Positions 61,347-64,000 of a stretch of DNA of 64,000 nt are shown here, piece by piece (the first letter of the stretch is position 1; every line of letters starts with the position of its first letter). The notes beneath the pieces are model-generated. The model made no database searches, was not told the DNA's origin, and saw only the letters and a program-made list of their open reading frames with translations. The stretch comes from Herbidospora solisilvae (GTDB taxonomy: Bacteria; Actinomycetota; Actinomycetes; Streptosporangiales; Streptosporangiaceae), in the NCBI RefSeq assembly GCF_009901565.1, contig NZ_WXEW01000009.1:186001-250000 (forward strand), written 5' to 3'. The translations under genes and the position numbers were made by a program.

Positions 61347-61910
61347 TCATCGTCTCGTCTCGTATCGGGTCAGCATCACGCCGCCGGGAAACGTCCGCGT
61401 CTCCACCAGGTTCAGGTTCACCCACGTGTCCAGGGCCGTGAAGAACGGCGTGCCGCCGCCCAGCAAGACCGGTGCGGTGACCAGCACGTACTCGTCGATC
61501 AGCCCGGCCCGCATGGCCGCTGCGGCAAGTGTGGCGCCGATGATGTCCATGGGGCCGCCGTCTTCGGCCTTGAGCCGGGCGATCTCGGCGACCGCGTCGC
61601 CGGTGACCAGGCGGGTGTTCCAGTCGACCGTGCCGATCGTGGAGGAGAACACCACCTTCGGCATGTCCCGCCAGCGGCGGGCATACTCGACCTCCGCCGG
61701 TGTGGCGCCGGGCCGCTGGTCGGCGGTCGGCCAGTGGGAGCTCATCGTCTCCCACAGCTTCCGCCCGTACAGCGCCAGGTCGGTCGCGCCCACCCGGTCG
61801 GACCACCACTGGAACAGCTCGTCGCTCGGTACGCTCCAGCCGAGGTCGTCGCCGGGCGCGGCGATGTAGCCGTCCAGGCTCAGGTTCATGGCGAAGATCA
61901 GTTTCCGCAT
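61347..61910 (-). CDS. Dihydrofolate reductase family (RibD C-terminal-like) protein
   Basis: 187 residues. The ATG at 61910 (MRKLIFAMNLSLDGYIAAPG) is chosen because GAGAGGG precedes it. A DHFR-like fold with LALYGRKLWETM, KVVFSSTI and LIDEYVLVTAPVLLGGGTP. Members reduce pteridine-like or other substrates with NADPH; the specific reaction here is unknown. Convergent with the sigma factor gene. Confidence 0.85.
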   Translation of the reverse strand: MRKLIFAMNLSLDGYIAAPGDDLGWSVPSDELFQWWSDRVGATDLALYGRKLWETMSSHWPTADQRPGATPAEVEYARRWRDMPKVVFSSTIGTVDWNTRLVTGDAVAEIARLKAEDGGPMDIIGATLAAAAMRAGLIDEYVLVTAPVLLGGGTPFFTALDTWVNLNLVETRTFPGGVMLTRYETRR

Positions 61911-62014
61911 CGTGCCAGCCCTCTCTTGAGTCGATCTCACACGTACAGACGGGCACAGCGGGAAAACCTAATCGGCGCGCAGCCTTGCCCGGTGCCGACC
62001 GGTGGCGTCTGTGG

Positions 62015-63430
62015 TCATGCGGTGATCGCGCGGGGTTCGAGATAGGCCTCCAGGCCGTAGGTGTGGTGCTCGCGGCCGATGCCGGACTGCTTGATCCCGC
62101 CGAACGGCGCTTCGTGGTCGGCGAAGATTCGGTTGATCAGCACCGTGCCCGCCTCGATCCGCCGGGCGACGCGGTGGGCTCGCTCGACGTCGGGGGTGAA
62201 GACATGGGCCTGCAACCCGTAGGGGGTGTCGTTGGCGATGGTCACCGCGTCGTCGTCGTCCTCGAACGGGATGACGACGAGCACGGGGCCGAAGATCTCC
62301 TCACGGGCGATGCGCATCTGGTTGGTGACCCCGGTGAAGACGGTGGGCTTGACGAACCAGCCCCTCTCCAGGCCCTCCGGACGGCCCGCACCGCCGACGA
62401 GCACCCGCGCGCCCTCCTCCAGGCCGAGCCGGATGTAGCTGTGGACACGGTCGAACTGCTGCCGGGAGACGACGGGCCCGACGCCGGTGCCGGGGTCACG
62501 CGGGTCGCCCACCCTGAACGCGGGCATGGCGGCCTTGACGGCTTCGAGCACGTCGTCGAGCCTGCTGCGCGGCGCGAGGATCCGCGTGCCGGCGAAGCAG
62601 GTCTGTCCGTTGTTGAGGAAGCCGGAGGCGAGCGCCGCGGGGACGGCCGTCGTCAGATCGGCGTCGTCGAGCAGGATGCTGGGGCTCTTGCCGCCGAGTT
62701 CGAGGGTGAGGCGCTTGAAGGTGGCGGCGGCGTTGCGCATGATCCGCTGCCCGACCGCCGTCGATCCGGTGAAGCCCACCTTGACGATGTCGGGGTGTGA
62801 TGTCAGGACATCACCGACGATCTCGCCCCGGCCGGTCACGATGTTGATCACGCCGGGCGGGACGTCCGCCGCGTCGACGGCCTCCGTCACGACCTGGGTC
62901 TGCGTCGCGCTGAGTTCGCTCGGCTTGACGACGACGGTGGCGCCGGCGGCGATGGCGGCCGCCATCTTCTGCGCCAGGAAGACGATGTTGAGGTTCCACG
63001 GCGTGATCAGCGCGGCGACGCCGAGTGGTGCCATGACGATGGTGTTCGGTCCGCTGGTCCTGGTGAACTCGTACGTCCCAAGGAGCCTTGCGGCCTCGTC
63101 GAACATCCCTGACGCCCTGGGGACGAGGGCGTCGAGGACGCCGCGCACGGCGCCGTACTCCTCGGCCATGGCCTCCTTGAGGTCGTCCAGGCGATCGGTG
63201 AACGCGGCGCTCAGCCGGTTGAGGATGGCGATGCGCTCCTGCTTTCCGGTCCGCGAGAAGCTCGGGAAGGCGCGCTTGGCCGCGGCGATGGCGGCGAGCG
63301 CGTCGGTCTCGTCGGCGAGCCGGACCTCACCGATGACCTCCTCGGTCGCCGGGTTGTACAGGGGGGACAGTTCGGTGCCGTGCGGGGTGCGGAACTTCCC
63401 GTCGACGTACACGTGGTGAATCTTCAGCAT
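62015..63430 (-). CDS. NAD-dependent aldehyde dehydrogenase
   Basis: 471 residues from the ATG at 63430. TPWNLNIVFLAQKMAAAIAA, GSTAVGQRI, catalytic Glu in LELGGKSPS (near 243) and catalytic Cys in NGQTCFAGTR (near 275). It belongs to the broad ALDH class oxidising aliphatic or aromatic aldehydes. It is downstream of and co-directional with the MBL-fold gene, 100 bp away, so the two may act on the same compound. Confidence 0.88.
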   Translation of the reverse strand: MLKIHHVYVDGKFRTPHGTELSPLYNPATEEVIGEVRLADETDALAAIAAAKRAFPSFSRTGKQERIAILNRLSAAFTDRLDDLKEAMAEEYGAVRGVLDALVPRASGMFDEAARLLGTYEFTRTSGPNTIVMAPLGVAALITPWNLNIVFLAQKMAAAIAAGATVVVKPSELSATQTQVVTEAVDAADVPPGVINIVTGRGEIVGDVLTSHPDIVKVGFTGSTAVGQRIMRNAAATFKRLTLELGGKSPSILLDDADLTTAVPAALASGFLNNGQTCFAGTRILAPRSRLDDVLEAVKAAMPAFRVGDPRDPGTGVGPVVSRQQFDRVHSYIRLGLEEGARVLVGGAGRPEGLERGWFVKPTVFTGVTNQMRIAREEIFGPVLVVIPFEDDDDAVTIANDTPYGLQAHVFTPDVERAHRVARRIEAGTVLINRIFADHEAPFGGIKQSGIGREHHTYGLEAYLEPRAITA

Positions 63431-63530
63431 GTCGTGCCTCTGTGTCACTGCGGCCGGGGCCGCCGGTGGGTTGGCGGGCGGCGCGGGCCGATGGCCGTGG
63501 CCCGCGCCGCCCCACTGGAATGCGGACGGG

Positions 63531-64000
63531 TCAGACGACGTACCAGGCGCCGCCGGTGCCGCGGCGCTGGTAGCCGTGGTGGGTCCGCTCGAGGCGCGAT
63601 GACTCCATGACCGTGAAGGCGTGGTATTTGGTGAAGGTGGTGGCACCGGCCAGGCGCTCGGGCCAGGCCTGTCCGTTGGACGTGGTCTTGGAGAGCACCT
63701 TGTCGGTGATGTAGTTCACCATCGAGTTGATGAAGTTCTCCGCGCCCACCAGCCGGTGCTCCCGGCCGGTGCCCTGGTGGAAGCCTTCCAGCACGTCCCG
63801 TGTGCTCATCTCCTTCAGCGCCTCGTCGGAGGCGGCCAGCATGTCGTGCCAGTACTCACGGGCCGTCTCCACGTCCTCGCGGGTGCCCCACCGGGTGATG
63901 TGACCGCCGACGAGCGCCTTGAAGTCGTAGGACAGGATGTCGTCGTGGGCCTGGTAGAACCCGCTGATGTTCTCCGAGGCGTCACAGTGCATGAACGTCA
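63531..64000 (-). CDS. MBL-fold metallo-hydrolase-like protein, 5' end outside the window
   Basis: At least 156 residues; the minus frame is open to the window edge, so the start is further upstream. ALVGGHITRWGTREDVETAR has the GH-x-x-x-x-GTxxDV shape at the end of the MBL core in this family, followed by a helical C-terminal extension. The N-terminal HxHxDH metal site would lie outside. Together with the aldehyde dehydrogenase it suggests a small catabolic operon. Confidence 0.6.
   Translation of the reverse strand, partial: TFMHCDASENISGFYQAHDDILSYDFKALVGGHITRWGTREDVETAREYWHDMLAASDEALKEMSTRDVLEGFHQGTGREHRLVGAENFINSMVNYITDKVLSKTTSNGQAWPERLAGATTFTKYHAFTVMESSRLERTHHGYQRRGTGGAWYVV

Noticed and set aside
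58313-61910. Biosynthetic gene cluster around the P450
   Set aside because: P450, TetR, ECF sigma factor and DHFR-like genes are not accompanied by core biosynthetic enzymes; they look like independent units.
1-64000. tRNA or rRNA genes
   Set aside because: No cloverleaf-like or rRNA-like segment was recognised by eye; a dedicated tRNA scan was not possible here.

Overview
The window is high-GC DNA with dense GTG/ATG starts, Shine-Dalgarno-type sites and actinobacterial families: a CtpI-like P-type ATPase, an ECF sigma factor with a SnoaL-like tail, an MmyB-type XRE regulator, SWIM/DUF6493 proteins, and NACHT ATPases with membrane anchors. It most resembles a large soil actinomycete chromosome, perhaps Streptosporangiaceae such as Nonomuraea or Streptosporangium. 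That placement is inference from gene content. No rRNA, tRNA or CRISPR array was seen.

Layout. 0-2 kb: the 3' end of a NucA/NucB-type nuclease toxin and a candidate immunity gene. 2-9.5 kb: an AAA ATPase divergent from a SWIM protein/DUF6493 pair, a membrane protein and a GNAT acetyltransferase. 9.5-27.2 kb: an accessory region. It holds a class II aaRS-like fragment head-to-head with a truncated integrase, a MobC-like protein, three membrane-anchored NACHT ATPases (two of them tandem duplicates carrying 12-nt repeats), and relics of Tn3-type transposases, a P-type ATPase, an SDR, a quinone oxidoreductase, SnoaL-like proteins, a thioesterase, a glycosyltransferase and a pentapeptide-repeat protein. 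It also has a few intact small genes, a secreted protein, and an Rhs/EndoU toxin with a MafI-type immunity gene. 29-32 kb: a large protein with a degenerate phospholipase-D-like end.

32-43.3 kb: a metabolic island. On the minus strand a solute-binding lipoprotein, two permeases and two ABC ATPases, joined by stop/start overlaps, precede a succinate-semialdehyde-type dehydrogenase and an iron-type alcohol dehydrogenase. A GntR/FCD regulator, a DJ-1/PfpI protein and an alpha/beta hydrolase run the other way. The gene set suggests uptake and oxidation of an alcohol or hydroxy acid, with 4-hydroxybutyrate-like compounds as one candidate.

43.3-51.6 kb: a hydrolase, a HIT protein, a DUF6348-like protein, and a 1441-aa CtpI-like P-type ATPase flanked by a 45-aa hydrophobic peptide and a 142-aa protein with a His/Met-rich segment. 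51.6-64 kb: a truncated CPBP protease fused to a MerR-type tail, an SDR, the XRE regulator, a MarR regulator divergent from a reductase/epimerase over a 37-bp palindrome, a P450 divergent from a TetR regulator, an ECF sigma factor, a DHFR-like reductase, an aldehyde dehydrogenase, and the start of an MBL-fold hydrolase.

The strongest leads are the NACHT cluster with its glycine-zipper repeat tracts, a 37-bp element present three times at sharp boundaries, the frameshifted EndoU toxin with its immunity gene, and the asymmetric ABC ATPase pair.
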